Shown here: positions 52,744-63,571 of the stretch, in pieces
How positions within the stretch are numbered: the first letter of the stretch is position 1
Layout: every line of letters begins with the position of its first letter
Assembly (NCBI RefSeq): GCF_016802725.1
Contig: NC_052669.1
Coordinates: 11,886,770-11,950,769, forward strand
From: Solenopsis invicta
Lineage: Eukaryota > Arthropoda > Insecta > Hymenoptera > Formicidae
Reading direction: 5' to 3'
Length of the DNA stretch: 64,000 nucleotides
The notes under the pieces: model-generated
Database searches by the model: none
Seen by the model: only the letters and a program-made list of their open reading frames with translations
What the model was told of the DNA's origin: nothing
Translations under genes and position numbers: made by a program

Positions 52744-53108
52744 CTAGGCGAGCACGATGTGCCGTCATGACGTAACATCATAAACACGGCAAGAATAGAA
52801 CATCGCCTGTCATGTCAGATATTAACGCCAGAAACAGATATTTACGGCAAAAATCGAGCACGATGTGTTGTCATGACGTGACATCAATATCCCAGATAAC
52901 ATTTTTTACATTCTTATGCATGTGAACTGTATATGCGGTTTGCGTGAATTTTGTCCGCAAGTTGGTTAAGCTCATGTATTGTCTGATACATCCGATGGAT
53001 ACCATTTGCATGTGATTTGCTGGTGTATCGGATAATTATATTTGCTCGTAAGTTGCTTGCATCCAGATAACATTTTTGCGCGCAAAGTTTGCGCGTCTTA
53101 TGCATGTA
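52744..53108. repeat. MITE remnants with repeated CATGACG and GCATGTGAAC-type blocks
   Basis: GAGCACGATGTGCCGTCATGACGT and a near copy 115 bp later; CTTATGCATG followed by GAACTGTATATGCGGTTTGC near 52912 recurs at 53098-53108, continued after the mariner at 54537-54580. No gene is seen. Confidence 0.6.
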
Positions 53109-54536
53109 CGAGGTGTGATCAAAAAGTAAGGTGACTTTTTGAATTTCGCGCGCTCTGTACACTCTAATTTCAAAATTTTTTTTTTGTGTTGGTACACTCG
53201 TCACGATCATATGTTCACAGTTTTGACTATGGCTGTGTTCCGATATTAACTGCCAGTACTGAAAATGTATAGTATATGTGACGTGAACTATAAATTTTCA
53301 GTACTGCCAGTAAAAACGGAACACAGCCTATATAGCATGTGTTGTTTTTATGTGAGAGGCATAAAGGTTAGACTCGTGTTTGCGTGCTCGGCGATTTTTT
53401 GCTGTTGAAAATAATGGAGCAGAGAGTTTGTATTAATTTTTGTGTAAAAAATGGTATTAAGTGTTCAAAAACTCTTGAAATGTTGACAGTGGCGTACGGT
53501 GAGTCAACTTTGAGCAAAAAAAATCTTTATAAATGGTATAAGTTATTCCAAGAAGGCCGAGAAAATGTTAACGATGAACCTCGCTCTAGGACGCCCCAGC
53601 ACGTCAAAAACCGACGAAAATGTTCAGGAAGTGAAAGAAATTGTGTTGAAAAATCGTCGAATCACGATTAGAGAAATAGCTGATGATCTTAACATATTGT
53701 TTGGCTCATGCCAATCAATTTTAACGGATGTTTTGGGTATGACACGTGTGTCAGCGAAATTTGTTCCAAAACTGCTTAATTTTGATCAGAAGCAGCGTCG
53801 CATGAACATCGTCCAAGACATGTTGAACGACGTCAATGATGATCCTGATCTGCTCAAAAAGATTATAACTGGTGACGAAACATTGGTATATGGTTATGAC
53901 GTCGAAACCAAAGCCCAATCATCCCAGTAGAAGAGCCCAGGAGAACTAAGACCGAAAAAGACACGCCAAGTTCGTTCGAATGTGAAGGTTTTGCTCACAG
54001 TTTTCTTTGATTACCATGGCGTTGTGCATCAAGAATTCCAACCACAAGGTTGTAAACAAGGAGTATTATCTTGAGGTAAACAAGGAGTATTATCTTGAGG
54101 TTATGCGGCGTTTGTGTGAATCAATAAGAAAAAAACGTCCGGAAGTGTGGAAAGAAAATTCATGGATTCTGCACCATGATAATGCACCTGCGCACACGTC
54201 GTTACTTTTTTGGCCAAAAACAATACTATCATGCCTCAGCCACCGTATTCACCAGACTTGGCCCCCTGCGACTTTTTCCTCTTCCCAAAATTAAAAAGGC
54301 CTATGAAAGGACGAAGATTTGCGACGATTGAGGAGATTAAGGCTGCATCGCTGGAGGAGCTCAAAGCAATACCCAAAAGTGCATTTCAGAAATGTTTTGA
54401 CGACTGGAAAAAGCGCTGGCACAAATGCATTGTATCAGAGGGGGATTATTTTGAAGGGGATAACATAATTTTGGATGAATAAATGAATATTTTTTTATAA
54501 AAATGAAAAGTCACCTTACTTTTTGATCACACCTCG
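53109..54536 (+). pseudogene. mariner element with broken transposase
   Basis: Ends CGAGGTGTGATCAAAAAGTA and TACTTTTTGATCACACCTCG are flanked by TA. The reading frame starts at 53414 (MEQRVCINFCVKNGIKCSKT) and ends at 54482 (GDYFEGDNIILDE). It is broken near 53585 (frameshift), 53930 (stop), near 54050 (frameshift) and near 54205 (frameshift). It also has a 24-bp tandem duplication at 54052-54099 that repeats VNKEYYLE. It belongs to the same subfamily as 48952-50013 but is clearly older. Confidence 0.93.
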
Positions 54537-54604
54537 TAAACTGTGTACGCGGTTTGCGTGAGTTTTGCCCGCATGTTGAAATTCTGTAATTTTGAATTGA
54601 AATA

Positions 54605-54905
54605 GATTTAACAAGCGAGTGCTGGCGCCACCGCTATGCGGCCACGCCGCGGGAGATTTTCTTGTAACTCGAGTGCGGCCATAGGCAGTATATCTAGGCG
54701 CCAGCGCCGCCGACTCGTCAGCTCATACTTTAGTGACACTTTTAGGAGCTGCTTATTGTAACCTTGAGATGAATACTCGCTTTCATTCTTTTTAAACATG
54801 ACGTGTGTGTGGAACACTGTTTCACATAAAATTTTATATTTTTACATATAAATAACAATTTGTATTGTCATTTAATCTTGTACATAAATTAAATATTTAA
54901 TTCAA
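54605..54905. repeat. GC-rich dispersed repeat, copy 3
   Basis: GCGCCACCGCTATGCGGCCAC, GAGTGCGGCCATAG, ATATCTAGGCGC in the same order as the other two copies, again followed by ACATAAAATTTTATATTTTT. Confidence 0.8.
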
Positions 54906-55427
54906 ATTTAATCTTTTTTTAACGAAAAGGATACAAGAAATATTTTTTTTTGTAAATTAAACATTTATTACATTTACATTAATGTATTCTGTTTTAATAA
55001 ATTTATCTGGGTTTTGATCTTATTAACAACGCATTTTTGGCGCATATCCTGATCGATTTGGATTACTTTTTTTTTTAATCGGTTTTAATCGTACATTTTT
55101 GCTTATTGAGATCGCGCGTAAAGTGTGCTAAGTGTTTTGCGTGCATATCGTTTATTGAGAATACGCGCATTGTGCTAGTGTTTTGCTAGCGCTATGACGA
55201 CGCACTGGAATAGGGTTTTGCTTGCGCAATACCGTGTTTACGCGCGACTTGCTAGATATTTACGCGCAAAATGTTTTCTGGAATATAAAAAAAATTTTTT
55301 TTAGTTTTTTAACAGATTTTATTTTTATTTTTATAACTTAATTTACTTTTGTTGTTTTGCATATATTCTATTTTACTAATTATAGTTATGCATTATTTTA
55401 TATTTTTGAAAAACACATCAGCGGGAT
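54906..55427. other. AT-rich foldback interior, no gene seen
   Basis: Contains TTGCGTGCATATCG and GTTTTGCTTGCGCAAT-type stretches and long A/T runs. Parts mirror 51345-51430. Confidence 0.4.
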
Positions 55428-55575
55428 TCGAATCTATGATTTCGGAACGGTGACCTAGTACGCTAACATCTGAATTAATCGCACACTTGTGATATCGTTA
55501 AAAAAAAGTTTATATAATATTTGACGTGAAACTGATTTGAATAGAAATTTGCCTGTTGAGTACTGCGCGAACATT
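55428..55575 (-). repeat. inverted copy of the tRNA-like repeat arm
   Basis: On the minus strand GATTAATTCAGATGTTAGCG, then CCGAAATCATAGATTCGAATCC, mirror 51186-51345. Flanking sequences match as well, so the pair marks two arms of one foldback about 4.4 kb apart, with a mariner and other insertions between. Confidence 0.65.
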
Positions 55576-56117
55576 CTCATTAGCCCTTTAATTATTTGTT
55601 CATAAAAATTTTATTTGTCCTTACATATTTCTTATTTTTTATGAGTATATATAGATTCGGTTTTATGTCATATTTTGTAAAATATTTAAACTTAAAGCTA
55701 ATGTTTTAATTTTCGTTCATATTTTAATTTTAGATTATAACTTAAATATTTTATGTCTTAAAATAATGGAATAAATCTTACACTAAAAATAATGTTCGTA
55801 TAATCAACAAATAACGTTCATTAATTTAAATTTTATTGATACAATGATACAATAATATAATTTAGGAAATGTTTTAATAACAAAACTTATTTTAGAATGG
55901 AAAAATATTGAACCGATAATGTGACAACATAGATTGAACAAGAACGCCTTCAACAGTCATAGCTAGATCTTAGTTCTTATATTTATTTGTGTAATTTTAC
56001 ATACTTTTTCAAATTCATCAAACTATGCGCCGAATTACTTTTTCAGTTATAACACGGCTCTAAGTTGAATAAGAATTAGTAATATCACGTTTATTAAATT
56101 GAAATCAATTTGATACC
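55576..56117. other. AT-rich DNA, nothing recognised
   Basis: Long A/T stretches with only short ORFs. Confidence 0.4.
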
Positions 56118-56397
56118 ACAGGCACACAAAAAGAAAAAAGTGTTATGTCCGAGAGACTACACTTATGTATCCTTATGTATTTTGACGCCCTGAAACCGAA
56201 TATAACCTCAGAATTGCGCCATTAGGATTTTTTTATCAAGCTGAATAGTGTAATTTTAAGAAATTATTTTTTGACTGTAAAAAAAGATCGTGACCTGATG
56301 GAGCAATTCTGAGATTATAGTTGGTTTCAGAGCGTCAAAATACATAGGGATACATAGGTGTAGCCTCTCAGACATGACACATTTTTTGTATGCCTGT
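56118..56397. repeat. foldback MITE
   Basis: CACAGGCACACAAAAAG at the left mirrors CTTTTTGTATGCCTGTG-like sequence at the right. The arms of about 110 bp (including TGACGCCCTGAAACC and GGTTTCAGAGCGTCA) surround a loop near 56225-56300. Confidence 0.85.
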
Positions 56398-56483
56398 GTA
56401 ATAAATGATGCTAACTAGCATCTAAATATTAGAACCCTTTCTTATCTGAAAAAAACTAAAGAATTTATTACGAAAAATATCAC

Positions 56484-56545
56484 CTCAGCCATCAAGGTTT
56501 GAACCTGGGACCTCCGGTAGGATGTCTTAGCCAACTCGACCACAT
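56484..56545 (-). repeat. tRNA-like sequence
   Basis: Minus strand: GTGGTCGAGTTGGCTAAGAC resembles an A-box region, followed by CCCAGGTTCAAACC, a B box. No closed acceptor stem is visible, so it is probably a tRNA-derived repeat head or pseudogene. Confidence 0.45.
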
Positions 56546-57226
56546 TTTACATTTGACGACACCTTGTGTTTGATATTTGTTGCGATTTTGCCATGAAATA
56601 ATTGATTAATCAAATCGTATTTTATACCTGCCGCGTTTTCGCTGTTATATCATGACGACACGCTATGCTCGATTTCTGCTGCGATTTTACTGTCAAGAGC
56701 TGTTGAAGCAAACCATATTCTATATCTGCCGCGTTTCTGCCGTCATGTTATGACGACACAGAGTGTTCGATTTCTGTTTTCTATATGTCAATAAGTTTTG
56801 CTGAATTTTTTTAACATGTCGTGACGCAGTACTTGCTTGGATTTTGCTGTTTTTCTGCTAATATTAGCTGAAACAGTAAATCGTGCCTGGGTTCTGCCTG
56901 ACTTTTGCCAATATAATGTGAATCATACATTTTTAATTTGTACTCCCATCAGGTTTGGCTATCAGGAGTAATTTATTGAGTACATCCGAATGCGCGGCCG
57001 TTTGTTGGACGACTAAATGGCAATTAAAGATATATAATTGGTTCTTTGGATCCAACCAATCATCTTCGATTGTTGCTTGTCCGCTTACTAAGCAGTTGTG
57101 CATCTATAATACACTTATTTACTTTTTAATGCAACGCGTTCAGTAGTCATAATTAGCATATTGAGATTAATCTCATAACTTTATTTAACAAAGTTTATGA
57201 TATAATTACTGATAGGTTTTCATGTA
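56546..57226. other. MITE-like debris, no gene seen
   Basis: Repeated CTGCCGCGTTT...GTCATGTTATGACGACAC blocks near 56630 and 56728, related to 52744-52880. Otherwise AT-rich. Confidence 0.45.
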
Positions 57227-57416
57227 CAGTCATGAGCTAAAAGGTTGCAACACATTCTCTTCGATGGTTTTTGGAATATAGACTTACTCATCAATCGGCC
57301 AATCGGTAATTGGCTTTACTTGTGGGTCCAACGAATTACGTTCGCCGATTGATGAGCAAGTCTACATTCCAAAAACCATCGAAGAAAATGTGTTGCAACT
57401 TTTTAGCTTATAACTG
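57227..57416. repeat. Tc1-type MITE, 190 bp
   Basis: Ends CAGTCATGAGCTAAAAGGTT and TTTTTAGCTTATAACTG are flanked by TA. The arms share TTGCAACACATTCTCTTCGATGG-type sequence, related to 48450-48638. Confidence 0.85.
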
Positions 57417-57534
57417 TACTTATAAAGCATCTAGAATGCAGTTAGCTCTACAATAGATGAATCAGAGAAGAAAAAACTATATACTTAATTCACAGCAAGA
57501 ATGTACTCAAGTCTGCACATATGGATAGCATAGT

Positions 57535-57835
57535 GGGGAGAGAGTAGCGTTTTACTCACAAGGAGAACTTGCGAGCAACTAATCAACGGTTTTAATACAA
57601 TTTTATGGGTGTGTAATATTCACTCAAACCTTTACTGTAGTAAAGCCGTAAATTGCGGATATTAGACATTCTCGAGAAAATGATGATTAAATATTTCCAG
57701 CACCTATAGTACCGTTACAAAAGAACGATTGTCGAGTCAGCGGCGCGGGCGTAGTATGCGGCGTTAGGATGTTGACCAGCTACACTCGGGATTCCAGGTC
57801 CCCACGGATAAGACTTCTCTTTTCATTTAAATCTT
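57535..57835. repeat. dispersed direct repeat, copy A
   Basis: CGGTTTTAATACAATTTTATGG, then GATTAAATATTTCCAGCACC and GCGTTAGGATGTTGACCAG, recur at 58735-59010. The last part (GTAGTATGCGGCGTTAGG...ATTCCAGGTCCCC) faintly resembles a tRNA. Confidence 0.75.
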
Positions 57836-58260
57836 ATATTTTTAAATTATTATATATAATTTAAACCGTTTTTAATTATTTTATATATAATGTTATTTTT
57901 TTAATCAAGGAATTTAAAAATGCTTGTTTAAAATTGATGATTTGTTGCTCAAGGGTTCCCCTTGTCAGTATTGCATACGTAACTATGGCACTTACGGCGT
58001 TTGTTACAAGAGTTATTATACATAGAATAATAACAAAAAAAAACTAAAAATTGTTATAAAATAAGAAATAATATAGTATCAAATTGATATACGAAGAAAA
58101 ATCATAATAAATTATAAACATATTATATTGGTTTTTGTTGAAAGTTTACTGAAATATGTGAAAGTATACTGAAAGTATACTGAAATATGTGAAGTATCAT
58201 AATTTTGTAAGTAATGACAGTTTATCAATTATTTTATTTATTTCATACATTTTATTTCAG

Positions 58261-58436
58261 GATTATATGGAGAACAAATTATATTGTTGCAATATTTTGC
58301 ACATATAGTTGAGCTATTAGCATTGTGTAAGAGAAAGTTAACGCAGAATTTGGAAGGAGGTCTAATTTCTTGTTTGGCTTTATTAAATCACATTACACCC
58401 TACCTCAGCGATTCTACAGTGATGGACGTACTTCAT
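58261..58436 (+). CDS. candidate host-gene exon (HEAT-like, perhaps WDR81 family)
   Basis: A T-rich stretch ending TTTTATTTCAG precedes 58261, and GTAATG follows 58436. The 176-bp exon is open in one frame (after 2 nt): LYGEQIILLQYFAHIVELLA, then LCKRKLTQNLEGGLISCLAL and LNHITPYLSDSTVMDVLH. This is not transposon-like; the LEGGLISxLALL...PYLSDSTxMD pattern reminds me of the HEAT-like region of WDR81 proteins, but I cannot check. A possible next exon at 58530 (after a 93-bp intron ending CACAG) gives IIQNYEHLKDIIKYY and a stop. No other exon of such a gene is visible in the window, so it may be one exon of a gene with very long introns or a stranded fragment. Confidence 0.5.
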
Positions 58437-58734
58437 GTAATGTTTATTATTACATAATTACTACACCTTAATATTGTTAACTGTATAATTATTTTCTTAA
58501 TTTTTGGTGCTTGTATACATATTTCACAGATTATCCAAAATTATGAACACCTCAAAGATATTATAAAGTATTATTAAATTTGACAGGGTGCGCCACCAAA
58601 ATCTGAACAAATCGATCAATGTCTTTAAACAAAATATTATTAATAAAGAATTAAATATTTAAAAAATTTTTTTATATGACACTTGGGGGATTTCTATAGA
58701 GCATAATTATTCAATATATCCTCTATTAGCTTGA

Positions 58735-59010
58735 ATAACGGTCTCTGTTTTCACAAGGGGAGTCCGCAACAATGATCTCACCGATTTTAATAAAATTTTA
58801 CGGGTGTGTAGCATTCACTTACACCTTTACCCTAAAGTCGTTTATTACGAAAATTAGGAATTTTCGAGAATATGACGATTAAATATTTCCAGCATCTATA
58901 GTACCGCTACAGAAGAATGAGTATCGAGTTGGTAGCGTGAAGCGTTAGGACGTTGACTAGTACGCGTGGGGTCTCAGGTTTATTTTCCGCGAATGATATT
59001 CTTTTTTTTT
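58735..59010. repeat. dispersed direct repeat, copy B
   Basis: Matches 57535-57835 in the same orientation, diverged, including GATTAAATATTTCCAGCATC and AGCGTTAGGACGTTGACTAG. Confidence 0.75.
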
Positions 59011-59566
59011 TATTTAACCCTTAAACATCCCGTAAAATACGTAAACACATTTTCAGATCCGAGAGACTTTTTGAAGTTAATTTAACTTTGAGAAGTTATA
59101 ACTTTGGTTCCAATCAACATTTTTTTCCAATCTTTTTTTACATGAAAGTTCAGAATTTCAGAAATGTGACTGCATAAGCGGTATTGCCGAAAAATAATTT
59201 ATTATTAAGTTATAAAAAAACATTAAACAAAAATTACAAATTGTTTAAAAACCCATTTTTTCTTTAAAAAATTATATATACGCAACAAAAAACTTTTAAG
59301 GACTTCCAAATACGGCGTTTTAAAGCTAAAGAGTCATACTTTAAAAATAAATTATAGTACTGTCATTTCTTTTAAAAAGTATAATTATATAATAAGGAGA
59401 ATTGAGGTTGAATGAGGAATTTTTGACTGTCTAAAAATCCACTTTTTTTAAAAAATTATATCTTTGCAACAAAAAACTTTCAAAGACTTTACAATACGGC
59501 ATTTTAAAGCTAAAGAGTCATACTTTTAAAAAAATTAAGTTATTGCCATTTTTATTAAAAAAATAT

Positions 59567-60831
59567 GTTGGGTGTACTACTTAATTTGGTTCGTCTTTTG
59601 CTTGAAAAACGCATTTATTTGAACGGTAAAATGAATTAATACCTTATTTAAAATATTGTCCATTGCTAGCCACTACTTTTTCTTATTTTTCTGGCAATTT
59701 ATGGATTTCGTCGCAGAAGAAGCGTTCATCTTTTGAAGCCAAGAATGAATCGAGCAAATTTTTGATAACCTGTTCTAAAGTGAAGCGTATTCCAGTTATA
59801 GCGTTCTGCATCGATCGAAACAAATGATAGTTGGAAGGAGCAAGGTCTGGGCTATAAGGCGGGTGAGTCAAAACTTCCCATCCGTTATTTTCCAAATAGT
59901 TTTTAACCGGAACAGCAACATGAGGCCGAGTGTTGTTATAGTGAAAGATTATGGACTCGTGTTTGGTCACATATTCTGGACGTTTTTCGGCTATAACTTG
60001 CTTTAAACGAATCAATTGTTGCCTGTAGAAGTCTCCCGTGATGGTTTGACCAAGTTTTAGCATCTTATAGTGGGTCCCACCAAATACAGAGCATTACCTT
60101 GGACACCATGGATATTCGGCTTCGGCGTTGATGTTTCCGGTTGGCTTTACATACGATTTTTTACATTTTGGGTTGTCGTAGTAAATCCATTTTTTGTTTC
60201 CGATAATAATTTGATGCAGAAAAGACTTCTTTTGTACCGTTCAAGCAACATTTTGGACATGCAAAATCGTCGTTCGATATCTCTCGATTTCAATTTGTAT
60301 GGGACCCAATTTCTTTGCTTTTGGATGTATCCCGCGGCTTTGAGTCGTTTTGAAATAGCTTGTTGAGTAACTTCCAATGTTTTTGCGAGCTTTTCTTGCG
60401 TTTGACACGAATCTTGTCATGTTTCTAGTTCTTCATCTTCAAACTTTTTTGATTGACCCGAACGCTCTTTGTCCTCAACACTAAAATCACCATTTTTAAA
60501 TCGTCGAAACTATTCTCTGCAAGATTTATCTGATAGTGCAGATTTACTATGCATTTCCACAAGCATTCGATGCGCTTCAGTTGCACTTTTCTTCCAATTG
60601 AAACAGAAAATCAAAATTTCCCGCAAATGGCGCTTATTTGGAACAAAACTCGACATTTTTAACGCAGTAAAAATTAAACTTGTTGTACAAAACTCAAAGT
60701 CTTGTAAACAATATTTAGTTGACAGATGTTGACACTTCACGATATAACAAAAATCAGCTGTTGCCGTCAACCATTTATAGCACCTAGAGCTATCTTTTGA
60801 AAACGGACCGAACTAAGTTGTACACCCAATA
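59567..60831 (-). pseudogene. mariner element (Mos1-like group) with broken transposase
   Basis: Ends TTGGGTGTACTACTTAATTT and the inverse GAACTAAGTTGTACACCCAA. The transposase starts at 60655 (MSSFVPNKRHLREILIFCFN) and ends at 59683 (DEIHKLPEK). Blocks with VTQQAISKRLKAAGYIQKQR, IIFHYNNTRPHVAVPV and YSPDLAPSNYHLFRSM are readable. Frame breaks lie near 60510-60380 and 60146-60063, and two catalytic Asp positions read as Asn (HYNN, PSNYH), so it is inactive. Confidence 0.92.
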
Positions 60832-61299
60832 CAAGTATTGGGTAATACTTACAGTAGCAAGGCGAATATGAGTTATTTTTGATAAACTCAAGGTGTCTAA
60901 AATTGAAAATTGATGTGTTTCATAATATAATATATTTTGGACCTTACGAAGAAGTCTTTTTTTTTACGGTATTATAGCATTTTAACTTCAGACAAAGTAA
61001 TATACTCGAACGGACTTGTTTGAACGTGTTTTGTCTAGTTTTTTTTTACATAAGATTATTCACAAGAAAGTTTTACTTACGCACTATAATATATGGATCA
61101 CATTGACCCTAACAAAACTTTGCTGCCGTGCCGTTCAAATTCTAGTTGACCAAAAAAGTTGATCAAGCATATCGAAAGAGGAGATTTTAAACTTTTTTTA
61201 CGTTCTGGTCAGAACCTCCTATCTCATTCCGTCTTCACACAGCAAGCATCCGAAACTTTATATCGGATCTCTTAGATCCACTTATACGTATGTTTAAGG

Positions 61300-62272
61300 C
61301 GACCGTGCCCAAAATAAAATTTCGGTCCGGTTACGGTTACGGTCAGAGATTGTATCCAATTTCTGGTTTTGTTTTCGGTCTTGTTACTAATAACGGTTAC
61401 GGTCACCGTTTGAATTTCGGTCTTTTTTGGTTACAATTACAGTTACAGATGTACAATTACGTATTGTAAAATGTAATAACGTATAAAAATGATAATCTAT
61501 AAAAATAATACAAGTATGAATATTATATTATAAAAATTTTTGTTTATTGTAAACAACACTTGTTTAATATAAAAATGTTTAAAAATTATTGGAGGTTCCG
61601 GGTCTTCCAAAATTTCTTTTTTTTTTGTTTTTGTTTTACTTCAACATTCTCAGCAATTTGCAGCGTTAATGGTCGTTTTTTTTTACTGGTATTAATGGTA
61701 GTTTTTCTCTATAAAATAACAATCTTAATCAAATTATCATAATAAAAGCAAAGAAATAAGTAACCCTCCGTAGACACCTTGTAATATCGTTATTTATTGA
61801 GAACCTAGAAGTAAATATCTACGGTTTTAAAGTTCAATTAAAATTGTCAAATTTTTTTGGTGCTTTAAAAGAACCAGAAAAATTGAAATATAATTTTAGC
61901 TTTAAAAATTTAGTTTTAACAGTATAAAAACCTTATTTTTTTATATTCATTTTATGTTGACAAATTGAAGGAAAAATTAATCTTTAAAATCAACTGCATA
62001 TTTATGGAGCGTTAAAAATATTAAAAAAAAGAGATGAAATATAGATGCTGTGTATCTTTTTCTCTAATTCTTATCTTGTAGAGAGAGAAGTCTACACAGC
62101 ATGCGCTTTTTCTCTTTTTCTACCTGATGCTCAGTATGATCTTTAATAGCATTTTAAAAGATATGACCGAAAATTTGACCGAAAAAACCGGAAAAATATT
62201 TTTGGTCAGGTTACGGTTAGCCTTGTACAATATTTTGGTTTTGGTTTTGGTTTTGGTCCGGTCAGGGTCCTG
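61300..62272. mobile_element. probable non-autonomous hAT-type insertion
   Basis: An 8-bp duplication GTTTAAGG flanks it (61292-61299 and 62273-62280), and 8 bp is the hAT length. Subterminal GGTTACGGTTACGGT and GGTTTTGGTTTTGG runs lie near both ends. The terminal match (CGACCGTGCCC against CAGGACCCTGACC) is weak. It has no transposase. Confidence 0.5.
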
Positions 62273-62579
62273 GTTTAAGGGTTAAATATTATATTTTAAA
62301 ATTGTTATGTATAATTTTTACATTGTTTTTAATTATTGAATATAAAATGTTATTTTAAAAAAATCTAAAGTTTAAAAATGCTCTTCTATTATTAAATAAA
62401 TTAGAATTTCTTATGAACACAAAAAATATATAACATAAGAATGAAAGATTTTAATGATAAGAACAAAAAATATATTTACAATGAAAATTTACAATAACTT
62501 TTACAATTACTCTAGTGTAGACTAATTGTAAAACAGTCATTGTAAATTTTTATTGCATATTTTTTGTTCTTATTTTTAA

Positions 62580-63130
62580 AATTTTTTATTCTTGTGGAGT
62601 TTCGAGCCCTTCCTGCGATTGGCTCCACGGTGGCTTCTAACCTGGGAATACTCGTGCCCAATCTTGGGGGGGGGGGAAGCTCGTCGCCACTATCTGGGCA
62701 TGGTCCAATCCATCGTTATGTTATGAAGCCCTTATGTGGTACCCAGACATGATGGCCAACCGCTGCATCAAGTCACTTCTTTAAAGTGCACAGCAGGAGT
62801 TGACCGTCTAGGCCGCACAGAGGTATAGGATCATCTTCTTCGAAGCGGCGACTGTAATGTCCGGGTTGCTGCCGTGGGATCTCGCGACGTGCATGTACGC
62901 GGACGCGTACTGGGAAAGAACGGCACGCCGCGGGAATCCCGCGGCGATCCTCTGGACGCATAAGGAACAGGAGGTGTGGCGGCTCCACACCAGGAGAAAG
63001 GCTATTGAGGACTGGGAAGAGAGCCTGCCCTTTGCAAGGGTGAGCACTCGTGCCTTTGATGCCATCCGACCGGTGTTAGAGGAGTGGGTGAACCGGCGTA
63101 CAGTGGTCCAGAATCAGAAAACACTCTTCA
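62580..63130 (+). pseudogene. non-LTR retrotransposon C-terminal fragment (R1/LINE type)
   Basis: The open stretch from about 62830 reads FFEAATVMSGLLPWDLATCM, then YADAYWERTARRGNPAA and EDWEESLPFARVSTRAFDAI. The segment after reverse transcriptase in R1-like LINEs has this pattern (A-x-V-x-x-G-x-x-P-W-x-L, then RRxxxxxWxx). Upstream frames are broken and the RT itself is absent, so it is a 5'-truncated remnant. From 63220 the sequence is AT-rich without features up to about 63560. Confidence 0.72.
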
Positions 63131-63571
63131 AAATAGTCTACACGTCGTATTTCTTAACCGATTTAATCTCTAACCGATTTAAAAGTTTTTTTTTAGAAAT
63201 ACTCAAAAATAAATCCTAAAAAGAACTATTTTGACCGATTTTGGAATGTCTTTGTGTGTTTAAGCAATAATATTTAAATAAATAAAATAATCAATTACTA
63301 CTTTTTCATTAAATTATTTTTTATTTAGATATAAACTACTTTAACAACCTCACTATCGATGAAAATAAATACTGTTACATTGTGAGAAAAGAAATAATTC
63401 AATAAACATTTAACTTAATTTTTATAAATTATTGACACAAATTATGAATTTTTGCAGAAATGATTAATGTATCAACTTAATCAAAATTACTATCAGAATA
63501 GTGGCTTATAAAATTTGATTGTAAACTAATAATTTCTATTTTTATAAACAATCGGACTATCGAAAAAGTAA

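Larger units (their letters stand above)
59018..62281. mobile_element. piggyBac-like MITE copy 2, containing two later insertions
   Basis: CCCTTAAACATCCCG and GGTTTAAGGG are flanked by TTAA (59014-59017 and 62282-62285). Its own sequence (59018-59565, 60833-61299 and 62281) is the inverse of 32159-33140. The middle is split by a mariner and the far end by a second insertion. Confidence 0.83.
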
